Origin: Natrinema salinisoli
GTDB taxonomy: Archaea > Halobacteriota > Halobacteria > Halobacteriales > Natrialbaceae
Assembly: GCF_020405205.1 (NCBI RefSeq)
Contig: NZ_CP084469.1
Span: forward strand, 806,001 to 870,000
Length of the DNA stretch: 64,000 bases
Direction: 5' to 3'
Made by a program: the position numbers and the translations under genes. This document shows positions 7,489 to 16,360 of this stretch, piece by piece. Every line of letters starts with the position of its first letter. Position 1 is the stretch's first letter. The notes beneath the pieces were generated by a model. It did not search any database. It was not told the origin of the DNA and saw only the letters and a list, made by a program, of their open reading frames with translations.

Positions 7489-7502
7489 ACTATAATCGTG
7501 GA
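7489..7502 (+). promoter_or_regulatory. Upstream element ACTATAATCGTGGA (copy 2)
   Basis: Identical over 14 bases to 3292-3305. Here it adjoins the TATA-like TAAATATTA (7503-7511), so a factor bound here would touch the GH43 core promoter directly. Confidence 0.5.
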
Positions 7503-7532
7503 TAAATATTATACTACATTTGGAAAAATTAT

Positions 7533-8858
7533 ATGGGGATGCGGCGCTGGGTGGAGTACGATACGATGCGCGATACTCGAACGAACGTAGACAGACGGGA
7601 TGTGTTACGGTTGGTCGGCGCTGGTACGGTAGCCACCGCGAGTCCAATCGGCGTCAGCGAGACGGGACGCGCGGCCGAGCAGGAGGACAGCTACCGGAAT
7701 CCGACGGGACCGATCGGGTTCGGCGACGTGAGCGTCGTCCGGACCTGCGACGGCACCTACTACGCGTACGGAACGGAAACGCCCGAGGACGTGGTCCCGA
7801 TCGCCAGATCGACGGATCTCGTGAACTGGACCTACGTCGGGTCGGCACTCGAGCGGCACCCGGACTGGCGGGACGATCCCGACGCGGGGGTGTGGGCACC
7901 GTCGGTCGCCGAGTACGACGGTGAGTACCACTTGTACTACTCCTACTCGACCTGGGGGAGCCAGGACAATCCCGGGATCGGGCTCGCGACCGCGTCGGAT
8001 CCCGAGGGACCGTTCACCGATCGGGGGTCGGTGTTCCGCGCTGCGGACCTCGGGATGACGAACGCCATCGACGGCGAGCTGGTGGTCGTCGACGACACGC
8101 CGTATATGGTCTGGGGAAGCTGGTACGGCATCTACGGCGTCGAGTTGACCCCCGACGCCGCGGACTACGTTCCCGGGACGGCGTTCCACATGGCCGGTGA
8201 CAAGAAGGAAGGGCCGATGATACTCGAGGAGAACGGGTATTACTACCTATTCTATTCGACGGGACACTGCTGTGACGGTGCCGACAGCACGTACGAGGTC
8301 GCAGTCGGCCGTTCGGAGTCGTTTTTCGGCCCCTACGAGAACCAGCGCGGGGAGGATCTCCGCGAGTTGAACGCCCATCACGAAGGCGTCGCCGTGCTTT
8401 CGGGAACCGAGGAGTTCGTCGGGCCGGGCCACAACACGGCGATCCAGGACGACGAAGGCGACTGGTGGATGGTGTACCACGTCGAAGCCACCGCGGACCG
8501 AGAAGTGCGCGCGCTCATGGTCGATCCGATTCGGTGGGACGACGACGGGTGGCCGATCGTTGGCGACGATGGAACGCCGAGCGCCGAGTGGTCGGTTCCC
8601 CCGGCAGGCGCGGACCGGTGTGGCGATACCGGCGACGGCGACACTGTTGCAGTCGGCGACTACGAGGCCCGCGACCTTGACGACGACGGTCGCTACGAGG
8701 ACGTCACCGGCGACGGGACGACCACCCACGCGGACGTCAACGCCTTCTTCGAACACCTCGAGTCCGACGGCGTCCGGAAGAACCCCGAGAAATTCGACTT
8801 CGACGGCAACGGCCGCGTCGGGTTCGCGGACGTCCTCGAACTGCTCCGAGAGATCTGA
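7533..8858 (+). CDS. Exported GH43 arabinanase-like hydrolase with C-terminal dockerin-like module
   Basis: Predicted to hydrolyse alpha-1,5-arabinan or a related arabinose-containing polysaccharide outside the cell. A twin-arginine signal (DRRDVLRLVGAG) covers about residues 20-47. The five-bladed GH43 domain spans about 55-360. Its catalytic set is visible: base Asp65 (FGDVSV), pKa-modulating Asp180 (NAIDGELV), acid Glu226 (KKEGPM), and the GPGHN loop with His300 as in endo-arabinanases. Residues 372-441 form a dockerin-like pair of Asp-rich loops (DLDDDGRYED and DFDGNGRVGFADV). ATG 7533 fits a TATA box 26 bases upstream; ATG 7566 gives a more usual signal-peptide length and is the alternative. 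It precedes another dockerin-bearing polysaccharide enzyme and shares an upstream element with the lactonase gene. Confidence 0.8.
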   Translation: MGMRRWVEYDTMRDTRTNVDRRDVLRLVGAGTVATASPIGVSETGRAAEQEDSYRNPTGPIGFGDVSVVRTCDGTYYAYGTETPEDVVPIARSTDLVNWTYVGSALERHPDWRDDPDAGVWAPSVAEYDGEYHLYYSYSTWGSQDNPGIGLATASDPEGPFTDRGSVFRAADLGMTNAIDGELVVVDDTPYMVWGSWYGIYGVELTPDAADYVPGTAFHMAGDKKEGPMILEENGYYYLFYSTGHCCDGADSTYEVAVGRSESFFGPYENQRGEDLRELNAHHEGVAVLSGTEEFVGPGHNTAIQDDEGDWWMVYHVEATADREVRALMVDPIRWDDDGWPIVGDDGTPSAEWSVPPAGADRCGDTGDGDTVAVGDYEARDLDDDGRYEDVTGDGTTTHADVNAFFEHLESDGVRKNPEKFDFDGNGRVGFADVLELLREI

Positions 8859-9073
8859 TCGACGGTCCGTCGTGGGACCGTGGTGACGTGACTCGACTAA
8901 AGCCGGCCATCTTCTCGAGAACGCAGTCGACGAGTCGTTCGTCGAACGATTTAGCGGTCGAGCGATCTGTGGACTGGAACTGTTGGCAATCGAACTAATG
9001 GTCTCTTGAGTGTTCGGCCTGTATATTTATTTAACTTTTAAGAAGAGGAAAAATTATCATTTTGAAGAATTGT

Positions 9074-9085
9074 TTTTATAATATG
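9074..9085 (+). promoter_or_regulatory. TATA box of the pectate-lyase-like gene
   Basis: TTTATAATAT at 9075-9084 is centred about 29 bases before the ATG at 9109 and ends an AT-rich stretch (9020-9085). This predicts an independent leaderless transcript rather than read-through from the GH43 gene. Confidence 0.5.
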
Positions 9086-9108
9086 GGCGTATAGTATTCC
9101 GAGTCTTC

Positions 9109-11781
9109 ATGACAGATCACGATAGGCGGACGTTCCTACGATTGGTCGGCGCGAGCGGGGTCGGTATAGCGGCGACGGGGCCCGGCTCGGCCGCGGCGTC
9201 GAGTGACGGATCGGTCACGGCCGGCGGTGCGGACATCTGGAACCGGACCGACGAGTTCCACTACCTCTTTACCGACGTCAGCGGCGATTTCGACGTTACG
9301 GTACGGGTAGACAGTCTCGAAGAAACGGATCCGTACGCAAAGGCGGGACTCATGCTTCGCGAGTCACTGGCGGCCGACGCTGCGAACGTGATGGTCCGCA
9401 GGGCTCCGGACCACACCACCGTTCAGTGGCGGCCGGAAACGGGTAGCGAGGCTGGCAGTCTCACGTCCGACCTGGGCGAAGATTTGAGCGAGGTCTCGGG
9501 TGGCACGATGGAGGGCCGGTACCAACGACTCGTCCGCCGTGGCGACACCGTCACGGCGTACGGCTCATCCGACGGGACCGACTGGACCCGAATGGTCCAG
9601 CTTTCGGAAGCGGACCACGACCTGCCCGAAACGGGCTACATCGGACTAGCCGTCACGAGTCACAGTACGGGCACGCCGTGTACGGCGGCATTCTCCGAAC
9701 TGAGCGGCACGACGCCGACCCACAGTCGGGACGTCGGCGACGTCGACGTTGACGGAAGCGCCAGTTGGAACGGCGCCTCGATCAACGACGGGCCGCTCGC
9801 AGCGACGGGACCGGCGTCGGCGCTGACGGAATCCTCGATGACTCTGAGCGGGTCGCTCGATCACCTCGGCACCGACGCCTCGATCCAGGTGGCTTTCGAG
9901 TACCGCGAGCGCGGCGCCTCGTCCTGGTCTCGGACGGACGCGGAAACGATCTCCTCGCGTGGCGAGTTCAGTCGGGACGTCTCCGATCTGTCCACGAATA
10001 CCGAGTACGAGTACCGCGCAGTGGCGGTCGACGGTGACGGCGACCGGGTCGTGGGATCGACGGCGACGGTCACGACGCTCCGTCGCGATACCGATCCGTC
10101 GATCAGTACCGGCCCGGCGACTGAGCAGAGCGCCTCGACGGCGACCCTCTCCGGGACCCTCGAGTCGATCGGCGGCCAGGCCAGTTCCGCGCTGGTTTCG
10201 TTCGAGTATCGGGAAGTCGACGGCGACGAGTGGCAATCCTCGGGAAGCCTGACGCGCTCGGAACCGGGCGAGTTCGAGCAGACCGTCTACGGACTCTCGC
10301 CCGCGACGGACTACGAGTTCCGCGCGACGGTCGAAGCCGACGACGGCGATACCGACATCGGTTCCACGGTAACGGTCCGAACCGACTCGGGCGTCGACAC
10401 CGACGCCGGGTCGTACTTCGATCCCGAGGACGGGTTCGCGGACGTTGACTGGTTCGACGACGAGGTCCAGGTCATCAGGATACAGGAACTGGATCTGGAC
10501 GTTATCCAGGAAGCGTTCCAGACTGAGGGACCGCGCCTGATCGTCTTCGAAGCGAGCGGCGTCCTCGACATGGATAGTGCGCAACTCGAGATCACGGAGC
10601 CTAACTGCTGGGTCGCCGGGCAGACGGCGCCGTCGCCGGGCGTCACCTTCATCGACGGGTTCGTTCAGGTCGACGCCGACGACGTCGTGGTCGAGCACAT
10701 CCGCGTCCTGCGTGGGGACCAGAGCGGAGGCGAAGGGACGGACCCGATGAACAGCGCCGATGGGACGGCGAACGTGATTTTCAGTCACTGCACATCCTTC
10801 TGGGGTCGCGACGAGAACCTCTCGGTCGGGTACGATTCCGACCGGACCACCTTCGCGAACTGTCTGATCGCGGAGGGGCTCGAGGATCCCGAGGAGAACT
10901 CCAACGGGACGCTGGTCGGTAACGGCGCGAAGAACGTCGCGATCATGGGGACCGTTTACGCGAAGAACAACGACCGAAACCCGCGTCTGAAAGCCGACAC
11001 GGAAACCGTCGTGGTCAACGGACTCAACTTTTACCACGACAAGGCCATCTGGATCGATGGTGGTGCCGAGGCGGCCGTCGTCGGCAACGCCTACATCCAC
11101 CGCTTCAGCTTCAGAGACCCGCTCGTCTTCGGTGACGGGAGCGTCTATTTCGAGGACAACTACGTCGCGGATCCGCCCCTGAACGGGCGGCCGTTCCAGA
11201 ACGTCGGGACCGAACTGGAGTCGCCGCCGCTGTGGCCGGACGGACTCGAGGCGATGCCCGCTGGCGACGTCGAGAGCCATAATCTCACCTTCGCCGGCGC
11301 GCGGCCGGCCGATCGGATCGGACAGGAGGAGAAGGTCGTCCGGCAGATCCGCGACCGGTGGGGCGACCTGGACGTGGATCCGAATCGAGACAATGCCGGA
11401 TTCTCGGACATTCCCGACAGTGCGGCGGAAGCGGGTGGGTACCCTGACCACGGAGGCACCACGCACACCCTGGAGGTTCCCGAATCCGGACTGCGCGAGT
11501 GGCTCCGCCGGAAGGCCGTAGAAGTAGAGGTCGGCGACGAAAACGACGGTGACGCCGGCCCCGATACGATCTTTGTCGGCGACTACGAGGCACGGGATCC
11601 GGATGATGACGGCCGCTACGAGGACGTCAACGGAGACGAGACGACCACCCACGGCGACGTCAATGCCCTCTTCGAGAACCGGGACGCCGATGGCGTTCAG
11701 AACAATCCAGACCCCTTCGACTTCGACGAAAACGGCCGATTCGGCTTCTCGGACATCCCCGAACTGCTTCGAGAGATCTGA
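9109..11781 (+). CDS. Exported multidomain pectate-lyase-like protein with dockerin-like module
   Basis: An 890-residue exported protein that probably cleaves pectin. A twin-arginine signal (DRRTFLRLVGAS) is followed by a concanavalin-like/DUF1349-type domain (about 36-200). Two fibronectin-III-like repeats follow (about 230-325 and 340-430), each with the YEYRA or YEFRA strand. A PL1-type right-handed beta-helix then occupies about 445-770. There, TFIDGFVQVDADDVVVEHI and VIFSHCTSFWGRDENLS are typical of pectate lyases, as is the NDRNPRLKAD arginine region. Residues 815-890 form a dockerin-like module about 70 percent identical to that of the GH43 neighbour. No cohesin is seen in the window. 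Pectate versus another uronan as substrate is inference. Confidence 0.78.
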   Translation: MTDHDRRTFLRLVGASGVGIAATGPGSAAASSDGSVTAGGADIWNRTDEFHYLFTDVSGDFDVTVRVDSLEETDPYAKAGLMLRESLAADAANVMVRRAPDHTTVQWRPETGSEAGSLTSDLGEDLSEVSGGTMEGRYQRLVRRGDTVTAYGSSDGTDWTRMVQLSEADHDLPETGYIGLAVTSHSTGTPCTAAFSELSGTTPTHSRDVGDVDVDGSASWNGASINDGPLAATGPASALTESSMTLSGSLDHLGTDASIQVAFEYRERGASSWSRTDAETISSRGEFSRDVSDLSTNTEYEYRAVAVDGDGDRVVGSTATVTTLRRDTDPSISTGPATEQSASTATLSGTLESIGGQASSALVSFEYREVDGDEWQSSGSLTRSEPGEFEQTVYGLSPATDYEFRATVEADDGDTDIGSTVTVRTDSGVDTDAGSYFDPEDGFADVDWFDDEVQVIRIQELDLDVIQEAFQTEGPRLIVFEASGVLDMDSAQLEITEPNCWVAGQTAPSPGVTFIDGFVQVDADDVVVEHIRVLRGDQSGGEGTDPMNSADGTANVIFSHCTSFWGRDENLSVGYDSDRTTFANCLIAEGLEDPEENSNGTLVGNGAKNVAIMGTVYAKNNDRNPRLKADTETVVVNGLNFYHDKAIWIDGGAEAAVVGNAYIHRFSFRDPLVFGDGSVYFEDNYVADPPLNGRPFQNVGTELESPPLWPDGLEAMPAGDVESHNLTFAGARPADRIGQEEKVVRQIRDRWGDLDVDPNRDNAGFSDIPDSAAEAGGYPDHGGTTHTLEVPESGLREWLRRKAVEVEVGDENDGDAGPDTIFVGDYEARDPDDDGRYEDVNGDETTTHGDVNALFENRDADGVQNNPDPFDFDENGRFGFSDIPELLREI

Positions 11782-12332
11782 TCGAGCGATCGTCCCGTCG
11801 GCACAGCCCAGCGCTGCTCGACGTGGTCCGAACGGAGGTCGCTCGTGGGCGCTTCCGACACGCCTGAATCGGACCCCAAGTCGCCATCCAAACTGGTGAG
11901 GAAGAAAGTTAATTATTGTTCGATCCAAATCTTTCCCACCGCCGTAAATCCGCTCCCGTTGGGGGCGAAATGGCGGTACCAGACCGGACAGGAGCACAGG
12001 ATACTGTACGTTACGTCGTCACACCACGGATTAGGCACCCACCTGCAACCACGGTATCCGTAAATCTACGCGCAGACGCGTGGGAGACTTCCTCACACCC
12101 TCCCACTCGCTGCGGCTATTGTGGAGTGGAGGCAACTCGTTTCCGGAAACGGATCGGAGCCCACCGCGAGGGCGCAACCACACGTTCGACCGGTTGTGAA
12201 ATTCTCCGAGATTCAGTCCCTCCTGGAGTGACCGCCGTCGATATCGAGGGATCGTCTCGACGAGCAACCACACGTAACAGATATCTTCTATATCGACACC
12301 ATGAAATATCTGGCAGTCGCTACCGTTCTACT
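11782..12332. other. Intergenic stretch without a recognised gene
   Basis: About 550 bases between the lyase and the SPW-like gene. Open frames here (for example 11916 onward and 12031-12273 on the minus strand) show no motif or haloarchaeal codon pattern that would convince me. A C-Y-C pair in one plus frame (RCGYCG, near 12110) could be a zinc-ribbon remnant, but nothing supports it. An A/T patch at 12280-12296 may be the promoter for 12333. Confidence 0.4.
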
Positions 12333-12725
12333 ATGAGCCGATCAGCCGACGAAAAGGCAGCGTTGGTCGTCCGAACGGCCGGACTGACGGCGGCACTCGG
12401 CGCGTTCGTGATGATCTCGACGGCCGTCTTCACGATCACGGACACGATGGGTATCCACAATGTCATCGTGGGAGCGATAACTGCCTTCGTCGCCTCGGTC
12501 CAGGCCTATCGGACGGATGAGCAGGGGTCGTTCAGTATCGCCTTCCCGGTAGTGCTCGCCGTGCTCGGGATCTGGATCGCGATCGCACCGAGACTGCTGT
12601 TCGACGTCCAGCGTGAACTGGTACTGGGGATCAACGGCGTCTCTGGGGTATTGATCGTGATCCTGTCACTCGCCGGGGTATACGGGACCGTCCAGACGTC
12701 GAACGCTACTGCGACGAGCGCGTAG
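12333..12725 (+). CDS. SPW-repeat-like four-span membrane protein
   Basis: A 130-residue integral membrane protein with four predicted spans. Two helical hairpins (about 20-40 with 48-62, and 72-92 with 100-120) repeat the layout of SPW proteins. The second half carries GIWIAIAPRLLF followed by a short loop and LGINGVSGVLIVILSLAG. The diagnostic Ser-Pro-Trp itself is not exact. The longer frame from 11916 was rejected because the Met at 12333 begins a typical acidic haloarchaeal N-terminus (MSRSADEKAALV). Function unknown. It converges with the permease gene. Confidence 0.6.
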   Translation: MSRSADEKAALVVRTAGLTAALGAFVMISTAVFTITDTMGIHNVIVGAITAFVASVQAYRTDEQGSFSIAFPVVLAVLGIWIAIAPRLLFDVQRELVLGINGVSGVLIVILSLAGVYGTVQTSNATATSA

Positions 12726-12811
12726 TTCTGGCCCCGATCAGCGGTCGTGGCCGTTCTCTCGTCGGTGCACCGTGGATCGGAGACTCCGATACTCCCCTCC
12801 GGCGACCGACG

Positions 12812-13801
12812 CTAGACGACGAAGAAGGCCGCGATCGCGACGAGGATGAAGACGGCTTTGAGGCAGACGTTGACGACGATCACTTTCGTCCCGAACTCCG
12901 CCCCCCAGATACCGAACTGGAACGGGATCGAGCGCTTGACCGTCCCGATCGTCAACGAGACGAGACTGCCCACGAGCAACGTGATCACCGCCTCGTCTGG
13001 CGTCAGGACGTCACCGATCAGCGGTGCGACGGTGATCGCGCCCGTCGTCGGATCGACCAGCGAGACGAGAATGACTGGTACCGCTGCCCCCGGAAGACCC
13101 AACAGCCCGGCGATCGGCTCGAGAACGCCCCCGGGATCGTCGACCCCGACTGACGCGAATCCTGCGAGAATCCGGTCGGAGTACTCGAGCGCGACGAAGA
13201 CCAGCGAGTAGACGATGGCGAGGCGCGGAACGATCGACCGGAGCCGCTCGAGGGCACTCTCCCCCGCGCTGTGGAACTTCTCGCGGTTCGTCCGGGATTC
13301 CTCGTCCGGTGTCTCGGGCTCGAGAGCGGCGCTGTCGTACTCGTAGCCGCGGAGGAGGAGGGAACCGGCGAGCAGCCCGACGCCCGTAATGGCCAGCGAG
13401 ATGCCGGCGCGAGCGCCGACGTACATGAGTCCGACCTGTAGCCCCAGAATCGGCACGAGAACCGGGCCGTAGTAGGTGAAGATGTGCTGGACGAAGCCGA
13501 AGAAGGTGTTGATGACCACGGCGATCAGCGTGGCGCGGTCGTCGAGGAGCGCCTCCTCGCGGAATTCGGCGAGCATCCCGTAGCCCGCCGTCACTGAGAC
13601 CGTGTTCGTGAGAACGGCAGTTCCGACCTCCGGCGGCAGGTTCGCCGGCTCCGTGAGGTAACGACCCGCGCGGGCGATGACTGTGACGAGCCCGTACTCT
13701 ACCGCGAGGTTGGCCAGACCGACACCGGCGCCGATCAGGAGCGTGATCGTCAGTACACGCGGGAGCGCCTCGTTCAGCAGGACGGAGAGGACCGACTGCA
13801 C
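12812..13801 (-). CDS. Nucleoside-recognition (gate) domain membrane protein
   Basis: A 329-residue integral membrane protein with about eight to nine spans and two gate-like halves. One half runs from about 50 to 160 and carries AVLTNTVSVTAGYGML and VINTFFGFVQHIFTYYGPVL. The other runs from about 185 to 329 and carries VPVILVSLVDPTTGAITVA. A charged cytoplasmic loop (about 150-180, with ETPDEESRTNREK) separates them. Such proteins resemble bacterial SpmA/SpmB and YjiG/YjiH and are presumed transporters; the substrate is unknown. The start ATG at 13799-13801 is adopted because it gives MQSVLSVLLNEALPRV, directly leading into the first span. Confidence 0.7.
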   Translation of the reverse strand: MQSVLSVLLNEALPRVLTITLLIGAGVGLANLAVEYGLVTVIARAGRYLTEPANLPPEVGTAVLTNTVSVTAGYGMLAEFREEALLDDRATLIAVVINTFFGFVQHIFTYYGPVLVPILGLQVGLMYVGARAGISLAITGVGLLAGSLLLRGYEYDSAALEPETPDEESRTNREKFHSAGESALERLRSIVPRLAIVYSLVFVALEYSDRILAGFASVGVDDPGGVLEPIAGLLGLPGAAVPVILVSLVDPTTGAITVAPLIGDVLTPDEAVITLLVGSLVSLTIGTVKRSIPFQFGIWGAEFGTKVIVVNVCLKAVFILVAIAAFFVV

Positions 13802-13936
13802 GACGACGCGTTCGAATTCCGATACTATAGGGGCGTCGGATGCGGCGAGACCGACCGACTGCTCCCCGGAATCTGACTCCTGTCATCTGTCACTACATTC
13901 GGGTGGCTTTTGACGCTCCCTCCCGTCCGGACAGGC

Positions 13937-14530
13937 ATGAGCGACGACACACCCCACGTGGCTGCACTCTGTGGCAGTCTGCGCGACGGGAGCCATACCC
14001 GCAGCGCACTGGAGACTGCCCTCTCGGCCGCAGCGGAGGCGGGCGCGACCACGGAGCTGCTCGATCTCCGGGAGTACGAACTGCCGATTTTCGACGCTGA
14101 TCGCGACCGCGAGGCGGCGGGTGACGCCGAAGAGCTGTCCGAGCGCGTCCGTAAAGCCGACACCGTCATCCTCGGGTCGCCGATGTACCACGGCTCGTAC
14201 GCCTCCCCGCTGAAGACAGCGCTGGATTACTGCGGCTTCGACGAATTCGAGGACACGACCGTCGGACTCCTCGCAGTTTCGGGCGGAGCCTTCCCCGTCA
14301 CGGCGCTCGAGCACATGCGCTCGGTCTGTCGGGCGCTGAACGCGTGGGTGATCCCCCACGAGGCGGCGATTCCGAACGCGAGTGCCGCCCTGGAAGACGG
14401 CGAATTCGTCGATCCGAAACTCGAGAAACGGGTTCGCACGCTGGGTCGGCGGGCGGTGCAGTACGCCACGATCGAGCCGGACCCGGATTCCTTCGAGAGC
14501 GATCAGAACGTGGGTGCCGAGGGGAAGTAA
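13937..14530 (+). CDS. NADPH-dependent FMN reductase family protein
   Basis: A 197-residue flavodoxin-like oxidoreductase of the NAD(P)H:FMN reductase/azoreductase type. The N-terminal phosphate-binding loop LCGSLRDGSHTRSAL (about 11-25) and the second FMN loop GSPMYHGSYASPLKTALDY (about 80-98) are both present, followed by AVSGGAFP around 117. It should bind FMN and reduce quinones, chromate or similar acceptors with NADPH in the cytosol. ATG 13937 is preceded by a purine-rich GGACAGGC. It is divergent from the permease gene, with about 135 bases between the starts. Confidence 0.8.
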   Translation: MSDDTPHVAALCGSLRDGSHTRSALETALSAAAEAGATTELLDLREYELPIFDADRDREAAGDAEELSERVRKADTVILGSPMYHGSYASPLKTALDYCGFDEFEDTTVGLLAVSGGAFPVTALEHMRSVCRALNAWVIPHEAAIPNASAALEDGEFVDPKLEKRVRTLGRRAVQYATIEPDPDSFESDQNVGAEGK

Positions 14531-14569
14531 TCCGCGACGACGGCCGACAGTCGCCGCCGGCCCGCCGAG

Positions 14570-15214
14570 TCAGGGGTTGAGAATTCGCTGAAACCGGCGC
14601 TGGTGAGCGAGAAACGCGAAGATACCGAAGACGACGACGCCGATATGGAGGGCCACGATTTGGACGGTGGCCGTCGCGAAGCCGACGGAGAGCGGCGGTG
14701 AGGAAACCGTCCAGTCTGTAAACCAGGCCGTCGCGAGCAGCGTCGCCGCACCGGCCGCCAGCAGGACACCCGGAACCAGCGGTCGGACCGCCACGCCGCC
14801 GATCGACGGCAGTCCGAACGCGCGCCGCTCGAGGACGAACTGCGTCGTCAACAGTCCAGCGAGGAGGGTCGTTGCGACGACGATACCGGACCCGCCGCCG
14901 ATCAGTTCGGCGACGAGCAGCCAGACGATCCAGCCGGTCGTCAGGACGACCGCCGAACCGAGCTGGTGGGGTTCCAGGAGGTTTCCGAGGTTGTGGACCG
15001 TTGCACCGAGCACCACCGTTCTGAGGAGGGAGCCACAGAAGAGAATCCCGAGTCCTGCGAGCGCGGTCGACGCGGTCCGCGGGCCGACGACGATACCGAA
15101 CCAGAGGCCGACCGCGAGCGTTTCGACGGCCGCAGCCGAGAGCGCGGCAGCGACGCCGACGACGCGGCGCTGTGTCGTCCGGCCGAGGACCTCCGGTTGC
15201 CGAATGACGCTCAT
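14570..15214 (-). CDS. Six-span membrane protein of unknown function
   Basis: A 214-residue protein with predicted spans at about 20-45, 52-72, 85-105, 108-128, 145-165 and 180-205. The cytoplasmic N-terminus (MSVIRQPEVLGRTTQRR) and C-terminus (LAHQRRFQRILNP) are basic, so both ends are likely inside. No catalytic or binding motif is visible. It converges with the FMN reductase gene, the two stops being about 40 bases apart. The family is not recognised. Confidence 0.6.
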   Translation of the reverse strand: MSVIRQPEVLGRTTQRRVVGVAAALSAAAVETLAVGLWFGIVVGPRTASTALAGLGILFCGSLLRTVVLGATVHNLGNLLEPHQLGSAVVLTTGWIVWLLVAELIGGGSGIVVATTLLAGLLTTQFVLERRAFGLPSIGGVAVRPLVPGVLLAAGAATLLATAWFTDWTVSSPPLSVGFATATVQIVALHIGVVVFGIFAFLAHQRRFQRILNP

Positions 15215-15694
15215 ACCTGAGCGCTTACAGTGGAACCCCTTTCGTTATGAGAGGCATTCTCGAGGGCAAACCGGGGGACTCTTCCCGTCGATACGATTTT
15301 ATACGACAGGCAGCTTCCGATTGATCAATTGCGGTACCGTCCCGAGCGGCCGCACTGGTGACCGTCGCGGCTCGATGCTCGAGCCGCATCGCCACGGCCG
15401 TGCGTACGCACGGGTTAGCAATTGGGTTCGGACGGCACTCCTCGGTCAGGTTCTGGTTGAACGGTTGACCACTCTCGTTTCCGGGCCCGGTGGGACGTTT
15501 CCTTCGGTGCGGCGCAGATCGGTACTCAGCGCTAGAGCGCACCCTTACCTTGTCGTTAGATATCCGTAACAACAGTACGGTTCGGATATAGTGTACCTCG
15601 GGGCGGATTAAGCACTGAATAACGCACGTGGAGACGGATCCGGTGACGGAAACGGTGGATAGAACTATGTACGGTGGTGTGGTCGTGGCGGATT
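15215..15694. other. Intergenic stretch without a recognised gene
   Basis: About 480 bases between divergently oriented genes. It has TATA-like patches (for example near 15295 and 15585) and a near-palindrome GTTAGATATCCGTAAC around 15554-15569, but no frame with convincing coding character. Confidence 0.4.
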
Positions 15695-16240
15695 ATGCCC
15701 GAGATGGAACAACAAGACAAGACGCTGTCCGAGCTCATCGTCAAAGAAGCGGTCAACAGAGGGATGGAGTCGCCGATGCGCGAGTCGATTCTCGAGGCCG
15801 TCGAGGAGTCGGAGGGCGGCCGGTCCGGCGGCCGGCTCCCGCTGGCGGGAGCCCTGTTCGGCCTCGGTGCAGTCGTCGGATTTCTGGTGGGGCGGGAATC
15901 ACCCACGCTCGAGGAGTCGCCGATCGAGGACATCGAGGAGCCGGAGATCATCGAAGACGTGATGGAAACCGTCGAAGAGACCACCGAGACGACGCCAGAG
16001 CTGACGAGCGACGCCGACGAGAGCGGGGGCGGGTCGGGGTCGCGTCTGCCGCGACTGCTGCTCGTCCTCGGTGCCGCCGCCGGGGCAGTGGTACTCCGGC
16101 GTCGTCTCTCGGCGGGCGAGGAAGAGGAGTGGGAGCCGATCGAGGAGTTCGAACCGGCGACGAGCGGCGAACCCGACGAGGAGAGCGGGGAAGAAATGGA
16201 GGAGGAAGGCGAAGGGATGGAAGAGGAAACCGAGGAGTAG
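15695..16240 (+). CDS. Acidic membrane-anchored protein of unknown function
   Basis: A 181-residue protein. It has a polar N-terminus (MPEMEQQDKTLSELIVKEAV), a membrane span at about 48-64 (LAGALFGLGAVVGFLVG), a long acidic linker, a second span at about 120-136 (LPRLLLVLGAAAGAVVL) closed by RRR, and a very acidic Glu-rich tail. The tail makes this protein easy to misplace by composition alone, but the two spans are clear. ATG 15695 was chosen over an upstream GTG at 15674. The function is unknown; related proteins seem restricted to haloarchaea, which is my recollection and not tested here. Confidence 0.6.
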   Translation: MPEMEQQDKTLSELIVKEAVNRGMESPMRESILEAVEESEGGRSGGRLPLAGALFGLGAVVGFLVGRESPTLEESPIEDIEEPEIIEDVMETVEETTETTPELTSDADESGGGSGSRLPRLLLVLGAAAGAVVLRRRLSAGEEEEWEPIEEFEPATSGEPDEESGEEMEEEGEGMEEETEE

Positions 16241-16360
16241 CGACGCCTTTCCATCGATCACATTCGTGCGGGTGCTATCCGACATACCGTTTTTGGTGCT
16301 GAAATCACGTCACCGCCCTGACGAAGGAGATAAGGGAGCCACGCCGACAGTGTGAATCCA

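Noticed and set aside
9646-11997. A 783-codon open frame on the minus strand
   Set aside because: It is antisense to the pectate-lyase-like gene. Long shadow frames are normal in GC-rich haloarchaeal DNA, its residues are rich in Arg and Val, and no motif is present.
12031-12273. An 80-codon minus-strand frame in the gap after the lyase gene
   Set aside because: No motif, poor composition and no promoter at a plausible distance.
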